NCBI GenBank assembly: GCA_028023455.1
Contig: JAQFVV010000072.1
Location: 4,360,501 to 4,424,500 of the forward strand
Reading direction: 5' to 3'
Length of the DNA stretch: 64,000 nucleotides
Source of the DNA: Epiperipatus broadwayi
Lineage: Eukaryota > Onychophora > Udeonychophora > Euonychophora > Peripatidae
Each line of letters begins with the position of its first letter. Position 1 is the first letter of the stretch. A program made the translations under genes and the position numbers. Below are positions 1 through 10,142 of the stretch, in pieces. A model generated the notes under the pieces. The model ran no database searches, was not told the origin of the DNA, and was given only the letters and a program-made list of their open reading frames with translations.

Positions 1-1508
1 GGTGTGTGTTCTATTTCTTTTTCTATTCCCCTTAAAAGCAAGAATAAAACAGACCATCTTATTGTCACCATATAATGGATGAAAAACATTGATGTGTGTA
101 CATATATATTTAAAATTTATAAATGAAAAGAAAATGAACCTGTACAAAAATTATTTATATAAATGTTGAAATAAAATCTGGAAAAAATATTAAGTGAATA
201 ATAGCATTTTCAATATTTTGAAAAAGATTACTTAAAATTAAATAAAAATGTTTCCCTGATACATATAGATTAGTTAAGTTATTGCTGATTCTGATAAAAT
301 TTCTAAATTTTTAATATAGCTAAAGGAAAAAATATTTTTAAGCAAACAAAATTACTTTATATGTGTTTTTACTTAAGAAATTATTCTTGTACTATATTAT
401 TTTATGAATGTAAGTTAAATAAACATAATAACTAATTACAATTATAATCTATTTTTTATTAATTAAAAAGATAAAATACTTAATTCGAATCTTTCTGCTT
501 ATCAGTATGTATATTCGTTAGTAGCTCTATAAATACTGAGACAGATTTTAGATAAAAAATATTCATATCAAAAAGAGAGCTAATAGAATATCAAACTGAT
601 TGATGTTTGTCTTAAAGTATCACAAACAGTTTGGACATATATCAACAACATATCCCCTTTCAATAAAATCAAACCAAAACAAAAATATACATCCTTAGAT
701 ATTCTTGTGACCAAATTCCCTCATAGTAAAATCAAAGCTGCAGTTTTCAAACCCCCCCCCCCCACAGAAAAATACTTTGCAAGAGTACAATATATGGAAT
801 TATATTATCAACATGGAACAGAGAAAGAAGGCAGGATTTACATTGAATAAATTATAATGAAGAATGGTTATTATTTGTCATTAAGAAACCTTAAATAAAC
901 AACCTAAAGAAGCATTAAAAAGAGCAATTAATGGTAGCCATACATATAATGAATATCAGACAAACTAAAAAAAAACGTGTAATCGATATAACATCAGAAA
1001 AGATTTCCAAAACCATATCACACTACAAGGAACCACAACATCTACCAAACTTAATGTTGAAATGCAGAAAAACACAAATTCTATTCTATGAAATACTACA
1101 AGAATATGGAAGGATATAAATATTGATGAGACCACTAATTCTATTGAAAAATGATTGAGATCATTAATTAATAACTTAAAAAAAGCAGAATCTATCTAAA
1201 ATAGCAGATTATGTAAATAGCAATGAACATACATTCAAATAGAGAAATACAAAAATATTGAATAGCAAGAGAAAAAATACAATGAAGATTAAAAAGAGTT
1301 GCTCACATGACAAAGGCATATAACCCTATAAGTCTTCATAGTAGGAAAATATATAATGTCTAGAAACTACTAAGTAACCTTACTTCTAAGAAAAAGTTGA
1401 AAAATCAGGAGGACCATCATAGATAAGTAAATGATATGTTGCCTTTGGAAGAATAACTTAATGGGTTAGAGAATCATGTTAAATTCAATGTTCACAAATC
1501 TAAAAGTT
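1..1508. other. AT-rich stretch without a recognisable gene
   Basis: No coding region with a recognisable domain is seen. There is a C-run near 752-764. A partly open, lysine- and asparagine-rich stretch at about 905-1250 on the plus strand has frequent stops. It could be decayed coding sequence of a retroelement, but I cannot assign it. Confidence 0.5.
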
Positions 1509-2081
1509 TAGACACAGATGGAAAAATAATGGATGAAATTAATCATAGAATTAAACTTGGTTGGAGTGCTTTTGGTAGAAATAACTTGATACTAAAAAGA
1601 AATATGTCTCTGTTTGAAAAGGAAAGTTTTTTAATAAATATGTTTTACCAGTTCTTACTTATGGATCTGAGACTTGGATACTTAATAGAAGAGCAATACA
1701 GAGACTTCAGACCACTCAAAGAAGTATAGAGAGATGCATGTTGGGTCTAACAAGAAGAGATCAAAAATGCAATATATGGGTAAGAGAACAAACAGGTGTT
1801 ACTGATCTCATTGAAAAAATTAAGACACTGAAGTGGAGTTGAGCTGGACATATTGCTAGAAGAGATGATAATAGATGGACAATTAAAATCTTAAACTGGA
1901 TTCCAAGAGATTGTAAAAGACCTAGAAAGAGACCACATGTAAGATGGATGGGATGAAATAAGAAAGTTGCAGGGGTGATGTGGAGAAGAGAGGCTAAAGA
2001 TTGGAGAAGATGGATTGATCTTGGAGAGACCTTCATCCTGCAGTGGATTGATAATGGTTGATGTTGATGATGATGATGATA
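1509..2081 (+). pseudogene. 3' fragment of an RTE-clade LINE reverse-transcriptase ORF
   Basis: This is a 5'-truncated, decayed copy of the C-terminal part of the LINE ORF found better preserved at 14.2-16.1 kb. Matching landmarks are the NTDG-like start, IKLGWSAFGRNNLILK, the region around TYGSETW, and the C-terminal basic block that follows AGHIARRDDNRW. Stops and small indels break the frame: the AGHI segment is preceded by a TGA, and bases are missing near the MWFKRK position. It ends in a (GATGAT)-type trinucleotide tail, as RTE elements usually do. It is dead and carries no catalytic reverse-transcriptase motifs, only the region after the palm. The family call rests on similarity to the longer copy in this window and on general knowledge of RTE proteins. 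Confidence 0.85.
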
Positions 2082-2496
2082 TACTAACCTATGGGCCATT
2101 ACAAGCTGGTGAATATTTGAAAAGTTAAATGAAGTTTGAATTTTTCTAAAAACAATCAACACTTAATATTAGATGATAGGATTAGTCCAACATATAATTA
2201 TTACATACTGATTGTGTTTGTAGTATCCAGAAATGCTATTTATGAATTTATTCGGAGCCCTTTCCATGTGCAATTATTACTTTCCATATATGAAATTCAA
2301 CTAGTATAGAAGACAAATCTATTAACCAGAACATGGTAAACATACCATCTAAGAATGAAGCAGATCTAAACAGAATATTTCTATAATGCAGTCCATATGA
2401 GATGCTAATCTATCTCAAATGTTTATAAAGCTAGCTATATATAAGGCTGATCCATATATGTATAAAAGCAAAGCCAAAAAGATACTGGTGCCAATT
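2082..2496. other. no feature seen
   Basis: AT-rich spacer between the LINE fragment and the first palindrome. I see no reading frame, repeat or RNA gene here. Confidence 0.5.
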
Positions 2497-2956
2497 TAGT
2501 TTGCCCCTCATGGCCGTTTTGAAATCTAAAGACCACCGCTGACCCATCCAATTGATAAATGACATAAATATTGCATAAAAGTACTTTAAATACATATTTT
2601 AAAAATTATAAGCTAGCAAAAATAATATGCTTTATTTCATATGGGCATATACTACAATCTTTTAGCATTTGGAAATTGTAAGCTTGATTTGATCAGACTT
2701 CTGCAACTTTTGGTCGATACATTGTATTGACCAAACTATTCTTCCCCTTCCTTGCAAATTCCAGCATATTTCAAATATTTTATGAAGGTAAATTAAAAAA
2801 AAAAACCCTAATAAAATAAGGCATATTATTTTTACTAGCTTATAAATTTCTAAAATATGAATTTAAAGTACTTTTATTCAATATTTATGTCATTTATCAG
2901 TTGAATGTGTCAGCGGTGGTTTTTAGATTTCAAAATGGTTTTGAACACAAACTAAA
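2497..2956. repeat. foldback palindrome FB1
   Basis: Two inverted arms of about 140 bp (2497-2636 and 2813-2956) surround a loop of about 175 bp. Paired landmarks are TAGTTTG against CAAACTA at the outer ends, GACCACCGCTGAC against GTCAGCGGTGGT, and AAGTACTTTAAA against TTTAAAGTACTT. Several mismatches and small indels show it is not recent. No transposase frame is present, so it is a foldback or MITE-like element of unknown superfamily. Confidence 0.8.
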
Positions 2957-3752
2957 CCAGGACCAAGAAACTTACTGCTCAAAAAAAGCCAAAAGTATAC
3001 ATTTGTACTATACATATTATTTAATTATTTAAAATATTAATTTCAGTGATAATGAAGAAGAAAATCTTTATAAATATATTTAAAAAAGTGTTTTATTTAT
3101 ATGTAATAATATGTTGAACTATTTCCATCATCTATCAATAAAGTTTTAAACTTTCATTGAAACTTTTGAAATACAAAGAACTTATTACTAATAACACACA
3201 AATAGACAACACAGGTTAATAATTACAAGCATAATAATTATATAATGTTTTGAGTAGATCTGTATTATTCTCCACTCTTCTTCAGGTGTTGCTGGCCTAA
3301 TCAGTGAAAATTTAGCATAGCAGTCAAACTTACTTCTTTGGATTCTCTAATATCGAATTTTAAGGTAACGCTCTAACCAACTGAACTATTTATACTTTCA
3401 CTTTTTAAAAAAACATAGACTGGTAAATAACTTTCAATAGCTTATCAATGTAAAAAAGATATACTAATGTTACCAGATTCAAAAAATTTTAAGTTCAATG
3501 AAGAAAATAAAGAAATGAAAAATTTAACTCCCAAGAGAAAAAGGTTTCACGTTAAACACTTAATAAAGAATTTAAAACTTTTAGCGCGTATTTTTTATTA
3601 TAAAAAGACTTGATTAGATTCAGATTTGGAAAGACGTAATAGCTCAAATGCATTTTACGGTCTATGATCATTTTTATATTAATGATAATTAAAAATCCAA
3701 ATTTTTAAATAAATCAATACGGTTGTATTTTCTATATGTAAGTAATATATTA

Positions 3753-3926
3753 TATATAGAGTAAGTAAAAAACAAATTCTTAACAAGCTTCAAAAATACC
3801 CTCAACCTCAGACCGCGGTTTCTGCATCTAGCGTCATCAGTGAAGGGTTAGGGAATAAAACCGCGGTCTGAGGTTGAGGGTATTTTTGAAGCTTGTTAAG
3901 AGTTTGTTTTTTACTTACTCTATATA
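3753..3926. repeat. foldback palindrome FB2 (carries a hammerhead-like motif)
   Basis: Near-perfect arms of about 70 bp (3753-3821 and 3857-3926) enclose a loop of about 35 bp. The arms begin with a TATATAGAGTAAG-type terminus, contain TCTTAACAAGCTT, and end in the CCGCGG block. The TTAACAAGCTT segment is shared with FB5 and loosely with FB15 and FB16, so these look like one family. On the minus strand the loop plus the left arm forms the hammerhead-like motif listed separately. Confidence 0.85.
3806..3847 (-). ncRNA. hammerhead ribozyme-like motif (type I topology)
   Basis: Read on the minus strand, this gives CTGATGA (3834-3840), a weak stem II (two G-C pairs around a 5-nt loop, with a C/A mismatch next to the core), then GAAA. 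Stem III is A-U, C-G, C-G around a GC loop, followed by a UC cleavage position. Stem I pairs A-U, C-G, U-A, U-G and C-G with the bases after the cleavage site. Both core strings are intact. The short stem III is typical of retroelement-associated hammerheads, which often need a dimer. Stem II is the weak point. Self-cleavage is an inference. Confidence 0.5.
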
Positions 3927-3949
3927 CAGTATAACATTTGTAAATACGA

Positions 3950-3990
3950 GCTTTATTAAAATTAGGTCATCTGACTTGATTTTTTATCAA
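3950..3990 (-). repeat. copy of dispersed motif RM1
   Basis: On the minus strand this reads AAATCAAGTCAGATGACC followed by TAATTTTAATAA and AGCTCG. The same string, with variants, occurs near 6841, 16084, 16158 and 24027, usually just outside a foldback of the FB2/FB5/FB16 type. It probably marks the outer part of that repeat family. Confidence 0.6.
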
Positions 3991-4066
3991 TGTAAGTAAT
4001 ATATATATATTGTTACAATGTTAACTGAATTTAAAATGCACGTGTGCATATATATATATCGTATTT

Positions 4067-4256
4067 ATGTAAGTAGAGGGATTTGAACTCAGGATTTTTC
4101 AGTCTATTTATCCTCCACTCTATCTCAAGGAACCGATACCCACGACCACACTCATGTAAAAAAGATACATGATCTTGCATACACATATTTTGTGCTTGAG
4201 ATAGAATAAAGGATGAATTGACTTAAAAATACTGAGTTCAAATCCCTCTACTTACA
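4067..4256. repeat. foldback palindrome FB3
   Basis: Arms of about 62 bp (4067-4129 and 4195-4256) are joined by a loop of about 65 bp. Landmarks are GTAAGTAGAGGGATTTGAA against TTCAAATCCCTCTACTTAC and CTATCTCAAG against CTTGAGATAG. No hammerhead core is seen in it. Confidence 0.8.
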
Positions 4257-4360
4257 TATATAAGAAACATTTAGTATAAGCAAATTATACACAGCCTTAG
4301 AATTATACATTATTATTTTAATGAGATATTATTTTATATAGCGCTATGTTTTAATACTGT

Positions 4361-4634
4361 AATAGTGATATTAGCGATTAAGCCAATGCACATGCACTTT
4401 AAAGATAAATTATAAAAGAATACTCTCATTTTTTCCCAGATGCAAGACACCTTCAGCTCTCATTTCCATACACTTAAGATTTGCCCAAACATAAATGTTT
4501 GGGTCAAAAAAATGGGTGATTCATTCCATTCTTTCTAAAATACTATATCTTGTGTCTGAAAAAAAGTGAGAGTATTCATTTATAATTTATCTTTAAAGCA
4601 CATGTGCATTGGCTTAATCGCTAATATCACTATT
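4361..4634. repeat. foldback palindrome FB4
   Basis: Arms of about 75 bp (4361-4436 and 4560-4634). The outer sequence AATAGTGATATTAGCGATTA is mirrored by TAATCGCTAATATCACTATT, and GCCAATGCACATG by CATGTGCATTGGC. The loop of about 120 bp holds a smaller inverted pair, CCCAAACAT against ATGTTTGGG. Confidence 0.85.
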
Positions 4635-6898
4635 ATTATTTTAAGTAAAATGTTTATTAACAAAAATATATACATTTTTACAATAATTATTTATATATAA
4701 ATTTTGAATTACAGATCTTATTTATTTATATACTTTTTATAAGTTTTTCTGGTTCTTACACATTAAACCTGCTGTGAGCTATCACATATGTATTAGTCCA
4801 ACGATAACTTTTTAACCTTGCGATCTTGAAAATAATGCCTCCACGGAATCTTTTGACAAATTTCATTGATCAATTTTTTTAGCACAAAATATAAACTATA
4901 ACTTTATTTAATGAAAATAACAACTAAACCTTTAGCAATATTAATTTATTCCAATAAAAAACAATAAATGTGTATTACAAACACTAGCATGGACTGAAGT
5001 TTTCTATGTCATGCAAAATGCAAACAAAAGTACCCCCTTCTTTAACACATAAAGTTAGCAGCAAACCAACATTTTGAGTAACAACTCTCTCCAATTAGAA
5101 CATTATCTAATCTTCACATAAAAAGTAATTATTATTTTCTTACAAGATTGTAAATGTGTTTAATTTGGTCTTTATTTAGAAATTTATTTATGCTGTCGAC
5201 TTTCATCATAGCAGGTCTAATGTATAAGTAGTGTTTTTCTTTATATATATATTTGTTTGGGTCCATATTTGCAAGTGTTTTTAAAATTAGATTTGGAAAT
5301 GAAAGTGTAACTTTCCTGTAGTTTGTTTACATATTTAAGATTATTTTTGCAAAATAATTATTTTTTTTTTCAAGACTATGTGGGATTAAACATGAGTCAA
5401 AAGGAATGTAAATCAATTAACTGTGATTGGTTGAAAAAGGAAAACCTCTATAATTTTTATGTTTTTTTGTAATTTTTTAAAATAATTATTGTAAAATTTT
5501 AAATTATAAAATAGAATTTCAATATCTTATTTGAATTTTAGAAATGACATTAGAATCAAGTTTATTTTATTCTTAGAACATTTTTGTTGGCAATCATAAG
5601 CAGTTGTGCAGCTATTATTGTGATTACATATTTCAGTTTATTACTTTTTTCTACATTTTGAAAATTAAAAAATTACTTTTAAAAATGATTTTCATTCTAA
5701 ATTTATATTTCTAGAAAGAAATTTGAAGTTTATGAAAAAATATATAAAAAGATTATTATTTTTTAAATAAAAAAGTTGGAAATTTAATTTAAATAGCTGC
5801 TAATGTAACATGTCAAAAGAGTTAATTAATAAAATTACTTAATCATTATTTTAACCTTTTTGATGTCAAAAATTCAGCTTAGTCAAGTAAGTTAAAACTC
5901 TAAACTTTTGATCGGTCAATTACAGAATCAGCAGTAAAAATATATTAATCTTTTAATACTATATTCATTTTAGTTTTGTACACAAAAAGAAAATTAATAA
6001 TTTGTCAGAATATGAAAGTGAATGAAAATTTTTTCAAAAATAAATTTCTGTTTATAATTATAAAAATATTTTATAGTGGATAATCTAAAAAGAATGTTTG
6101 TAACTTATTAAAAAATGTTATGTATTCATTGGTTTTTTTCCCTCAATTTACGTTCATGTAAAAGTAAATAATTTTTACTAAAATCTTAACTATTTTTCTA
6201 AAATAATTTTATTTTCAGCATATTTTATCAAAATAATTTATAATATGTAAAAAAAATATGAAAAAAATACTCTAAAATATTCATTTTCATTTTCAAAATC
6301 AAAACAAAAAAGTTGGAGCATGAAAATTGTTGGCAGTCCCTTTTGTTCGAATCAGAAGCAACCAATCAGCATCTAGGAAAGTCTACCTTCTCCTGTTGCT
6401 GTAGCTTCAAATTTAAATATTATTTTTACTTATAAAATAATTCTAGAGAGGGCAGCATCTTATGGTACTCTTTAAGTTTTAGAATGAGTGTAAATTCGCT
6501 ATGATAACATAAAAACTGCCAGTTTTTGAGCGAGTTAAAGCAGTGTTCATTGAGAAATGAAGAGTATGATCAAAGAGTTAAACAATAAAGATGATTTTTT
6601 TAAATACTAGGTTAGGTATTTGTTGCTTTACTCTTGAACACACATATTCTGTATCCTTTGCTATATAAATAGTTAGCACTGTTTAATAATGAAATTTGGT
6701 ATTCAGTTGTGCATTAGTCTTTCACAATGTAAGTAACTAGCATTGTTCAATAAGAAAATCTGATGTGTGAATTTATATTCAATATAATTTTTTTTAATTC
6801 AAAAGTTAACCCCTGGCTGAAGATCCTTTACAGTTGTAATGAAATCAAGTCAGATATCATGTGACTTAATTTAATAATCTTGTATTACAAATCCTTAT
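4635..6898. other. AT-rich stretch, no gene seen
   Basis: About 2.2 kb of very AT-rich DNA with short homopolymers. I see no domain-bearing reading frame. The last 60 bp (from about 6841) contain a plus-strand RM1 motif (GAAATCAAGTCAGATATCAT) directly outside FB5. Confidence 0.5.
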
Positions 6899-7025
6899 AT
6901 GAGTGTGCCAATAGTTCTTAACAAGCTTTTCAGAATATCCCTCACTGATAAATGCCAAAAGTGAGAAACCAGTCTGGGCATAGGGATATTCTGAAAAGCT
7001 TCTTAAGAGCTATTGGCACACTCAT
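6899..7025. repeat. foldback palindrome FB5
   Basis: Arms of about 44 bp (6899-6942 and 6981-7025) around a loop of about 38 bp. The outer end reads ATGAGTGTGCCAATAG, then TTCTTAACAAGCTTTTC, mirrored on the right by GAAAAGCTTCTTAAGAGC and a terminus GCACACTCAT. The same terminal blocks occur in FB16 and near 58.65 and 59.05 kb. A short frame at 6952-7254 arises from this palindrome and is not a gene. Confidence 0.85.
6941..6974 (+). ncRNA. decayed hammerhead-like motif
   Basis: The first core reads CTGATAA (6945-6951), with the catalytically important G8 changed to A. GAAA (6964-6967) and a minimal stem III with a UC position are kept. Stem I forms only about four pairs. It is probably inactive, but it sits in the same place in the palindrome as the intact motifs. 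Confidence 0.4.
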
Positions 7026-7740
7026 TATATACTATCTTTTGAAGTTTCTGCACTTCTTATATCTAATCTACTTATTGATCTTACATTTAAGGCAAATTTA
7101 TTTAGCATATTATATGCTTAGTTATATAGCATTTATTTATGTGCTTCTCTCTAGCATTACATCTTTAAATCTGATTACAAATGACTCATCCAGTCAGTTA
7201 CAAAGAACACACCAACATGTGGGCAAATATATAGATACTATCAATAGACCATAAGCACCAACAACTAATTAATTATTCTATATAACACATATCATTACTG
7301 CCAATGTTTAAATAAAGCTATAGAATATCAGCAATTTGTTGTCAAGGCAACAACACTCAGATTAGGCATTGGCTATAGTCATATGATTTATAATTATTAC
7401 ATGTATTTGGGATCATCTTCTATTCATTTCTTCGATTTTTTCCATTCCATTAAAATATATAATGAATAGAGAAAAGAATAATTGAAATTTATAGTATATA
7501 AGTGTATATGTCCAAAAATAATGATAAGAGGAATTTCTAATCCATATAAGAATATAATGCCTTTGTTAATGCACATATGATAAAGAAATATTCTCTCAAA
7601 GACAAATTGAATAGTAAGACCTTAGTAACCAAACAGCGATACTTGCTTATCATATTCTAATAACAAATTATTTTGGAATATTAATATAAAGCAATATTGT
7701 AAACTTTTAAAAAACATAAAATTTCTATTTCACCACACAG
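7026..7740. other. no gene seen
   Basis: AT-rich DNA. At about 7333-7352 is a TTGTTGTCAAGGCAACAAC palindrome, whose GGTTGCCTTGACAAC core recurs near 24346, 33135 and 34172. Confidence 0.5.
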
Positions 7741-7930
7741 ACTTCAAACACATGAATAAAACATTTGAAAAAGTAAATGACTCCCAGAATGCATTTCTGC
7801 CTCAACTAGCATTTTTCAGTTGGCTCAGGTTTCTCAAGAGATGTTGTGACCTCAGCCAATTAAAGAATGTTCATTAAGACAAAAATGCATCTTGGGGATT
7901 ATTTATCACTTTCAGAAGCCTTTATCCATT
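7741..7930. repeat. imperfect palindrome FB6
   Basis: Two imperfect inverted halves. TTTTTCAGTTGGCTCAGG near 7815 pairs with CCTCAGCCAATTAAAGAA near 7852, and CCAGAATGCATTT near 7785 pairs with AAATGCATCTTGG near 7883. This is an old foldback with no coding content. Confidence 0.55.
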
Positions 7931-8090
7931 TGTTTGAAGAGCGAACAGTTAAATAGAGGTTTTAGGTATATTTCAAGATAAACAGAGCAAAACTCTCCAT
8001 ACAGTATTGCCACCTGTGCTAAACAGAGTAATCAATGGATGCCAGAAGGCTTGTGCATAAAATCCCTATCTAATGGCTACTCATCCAATA

Positions 8091-8132
8091 TCCCCAGACT
8101 AGTTTCTGGCTTGTGGCCTTCGTCAGTGAGGA
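8091..8132 (-). ncRNA. hammerhead ribozyme-like motif, left arm of FB7
   Basis: On the minus strand this reads stem I UCCUCA, core CUGACGA (8120-8126; position N7 is C, which the family tolerates), stem II GGC-CACAA-GCC flanked by an A/A mismatch, core GAAA (8103-8106), and stem III A-U and C-G around a UA loop. The cleavage position is UC, then UGGGGA completes a 6-bp stem I (A-U, C-G, U-G, C-G, C-G, U-A). Every invariant hammerhead core base is present. The A/A mismatch next to the core, where a G-C pair is usual, and the 2-bp stem III could limit activity of the monomer. Confidence 0.6.
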
Positions 8133-8487
8133 GCTTTGGATCTGAGAGCACTGCATCTAGATCTTAGGATCTAATGCAACCCTCTAGCAACCACCTTTTA
8201 TCTCTACTTAACTACAAAACTATGAGAATGAAATTGAAACACAAAAAATATTTTCAATCTAAGCTCAATGGCTATGGTTGTAAAAGAGCCAAAGACACCA
8301 AAATGTATGGGTGCTGAACTGAGTTCAGACCCATATGACTATATAAGCTATTGAGCTTAGATTGAAAATATTTTTTGTGTTTTCAATTTCATTCTCATAG
8401 TTTTGTAGTTAAGTAGAGATAAAAGGTGGTTGCTAGAGGGTTGCATTAGATCCTAAGATCTAGATGCAGTGCTCTCAGATCCAAAGC

Positions 8488-8529
8488 TCCTCACTGATGA
8501 AGGCCACAAGCCAGAAACTAGTCTGGGGA
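8488..8529 (+). ncRNA. hammerhead ribozyme-like motif, right arm of FB7
   Basis: This is the mirror of the left-arm motif: stem I 8488-8493 with 8524-8529, core CTGATGA 8494-8500, stem II 8501-8513, core GAAA 8514-8517, stem III 8517-8522, and cleavage after C8523. It differs from its partner at N7 (T instead of C), a position free to vary. Type I topology is open at stem I. Confidence 0.6.
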
Positions 8530-8797
8530 TATTGGATGAGTAGGCATTAGATAGGGATTTTATGCACAAGCCTTCTGGCATCCTTTGATTACTCTGTTTA
8601 GCACAGGTGGCAATACTGTATGGAGAGTTTTGCTCTGTTTATCAACAATTAATGTGCTAGTATAGGAAATGTGATCATGTGATATTTCAAGATATTACAC
8701 ATGGAAAAAAGAAGAAATAAAATAAAATTAATGATATCATGTTTAGAAGTATATACTCTTATTCTTCTCCTTTACTTTCTTTGCATTTCTTCACATA

Positions 8798-9142
8798 TTC
8801 ATATATATTGCTTATAATAACTTCTTTCATATACACTATAATGCAAGCATTTTTTTAAATAAAATTTCTTTATTTTCCTGACAGTTTTACTGTCCAGCAG
8901 TCTTCATCTGAGCTTTTTCAAATTTCCTCTGTTTCAACTGTCCAACAGTCTTCATCAGAGCTTTTTCAAACTTCTTCTTCATCAGAGCTTTTTCAAACTT
9001 CCTTAAGCAGAGGAAGTTTGAAAAAGCTCTGATGAAGACTTCTGGGCAGTTGAAACTGTCAGGAAAATAAAGAAGTTTTATTAAAAAAAATTTTGCATTA
9101 AAGTGTATATGAAAGAAGTTATTATAAACAATATATATATGA
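8798..9142. repeat. foldback FB8 with internally repeated hammerhead-like units
   Basis: Outer arms of about 90 bp (8798-8890 and 9050-9142) match, for example TTCCTGACAGTTTT against AAACTGTCAGGAAAA and the CTTCTTTCATATACACT block. Inside the left half, a TCTTCATCAGAGCTTTTTCA-type unit is present three times (about 8899-8922, 8949-8968 and 8976-8996). Each pairs with the single copy on the right (9015-9042). The right copy gives CTGATGA (9029-9035), a stem II and GAAA (9052-9055), but stem I pairs at only two positions. The same unit is found at 18.02 and 52.73 kb. Confidence 0.75.
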
Positions 9143-9924
9143 TATCATGTTTCTGTATATAATAAGAATAAGTACTTACAGATATATTAAACATTTAATA
9201 AGTTTGAAATTTATAATCTGTGCTAAAAATCATGCAATAATCTTAATTCTAATAAATATGAATAAAAATCACTAATATATTTATCTAAGAGGATTATATT
9301 AAATGAGTGAGTAAAAGAAATTTGATGCTGGAAGATTAAGTTTTAGTAATTTGATTACATTTAACGTAAAGTTTTTTGCAGTCAGCTTAGTTATTAACAA
9401 AATATCATAAGAAATTTATAGAGTCCATCTAGGAGATACATTTACTAGTACCTTTATTAAATTCTTTAATTCTACCATTGCAGTTATAGATTTAACAATC
9501 CAGTAAACTATGTGGCTCATGATTTGTGTCTGTCTACACCTATGTAAATTAGTGGCTCTTAAACTCCATTTATAAACCAGATGAGCACAACAACCATAAG
9601 TTTTCCTGCATTGATGAGACTTCAGGAAAAGCAAATCCAATTGAAATGATTTTGTTTAAAATTTCTTAAGAACTCCAATTTTTCATGCCATAAGCATACA
9701 TTAATACGTAAACTTGATTATCACTGCATGAAAGCTGATTTCTTTTGTTGAACTCTTAGTAGTAAATTATGAAAACATATAATGAAGCTGTAGTAATTAT
9801 ACATTTTGAAGAGTAAGTGTTTATTTTACATTTATTTTTTAAATAGTTTCTATATATTTATTTTAAATAACGTTTTTTAAATAAATATTTTTATTAAAAT
9901 ACTTTTAATATATATATATATTAA
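9143..9924. other. no gene seen
   Basis: AT-rich spacer. The minus-strand frame at 9416-9640 has no recognisable domain and no repeat support. Confidence 0.5.
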
Positions 9925-10142
9925 TCAAAATATTATAGAATAAATACTAAAAAATTCCATATACCTATATAAAAAACAAATAAAATCTTTGTTATAGCCA
10001 GCTTACAGCATTTTCTGCCATCTTGAGTAGTAATTAACTCAAGATGGCGGAAAATGCCGTAAGCTGGTTATAGCAAAGATTTTATTTGTATTTTATATAA
10101 GCATATGGATTTTTTTACTATTTATTCTAGAATATTTTAATT
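9925..10142. repeat. foldback palindrome FB9
   Basis: Two arms of about 100 bp (9925-10027 and 10037-10142) almost abut. Landmarks are GTTATAGCCAGCTTAC against GTAAGCTGGTTATAG and CTGCCATCTTGAG against CTCAAGATGGCGG. The loop is only about 10 nt, so it is an almost pure hairpin. No hammerhead core is seen. Confidence 0.88.

Larger units (their letters stand above)
7977..8643. repeat. large foldback FB7 with a hammerhead-like motif in each arm
   Basis: Two arms of about 300 bp (about 7977-8276 and 8343-8643) are almost perfect inverted repeats; by eye only a handful of positions differ. They are joined by a loop of about 65 bp. The outer ends read GATAAACAGAGC and GCTCTGTTTATC. Each arm contains the hammerhead-like motif (8091-8132 on the minus strand, 8488-8529 on the plus strand), so the two motifs point away from each other and their cleavage positions face the outer ends. 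A partial copy occurs at 26.15-26.6 kb, and terminal bits of the same kind at 11.72-11.83 kb. No transposase is encoded. Confidence 0.9.

Noticed and set aside
6952-7254. 100-residue plus-strand frame
   Set aside because: It starts inside foldback FB5, runs through AT-rich DNA, and has no recognisable domain.
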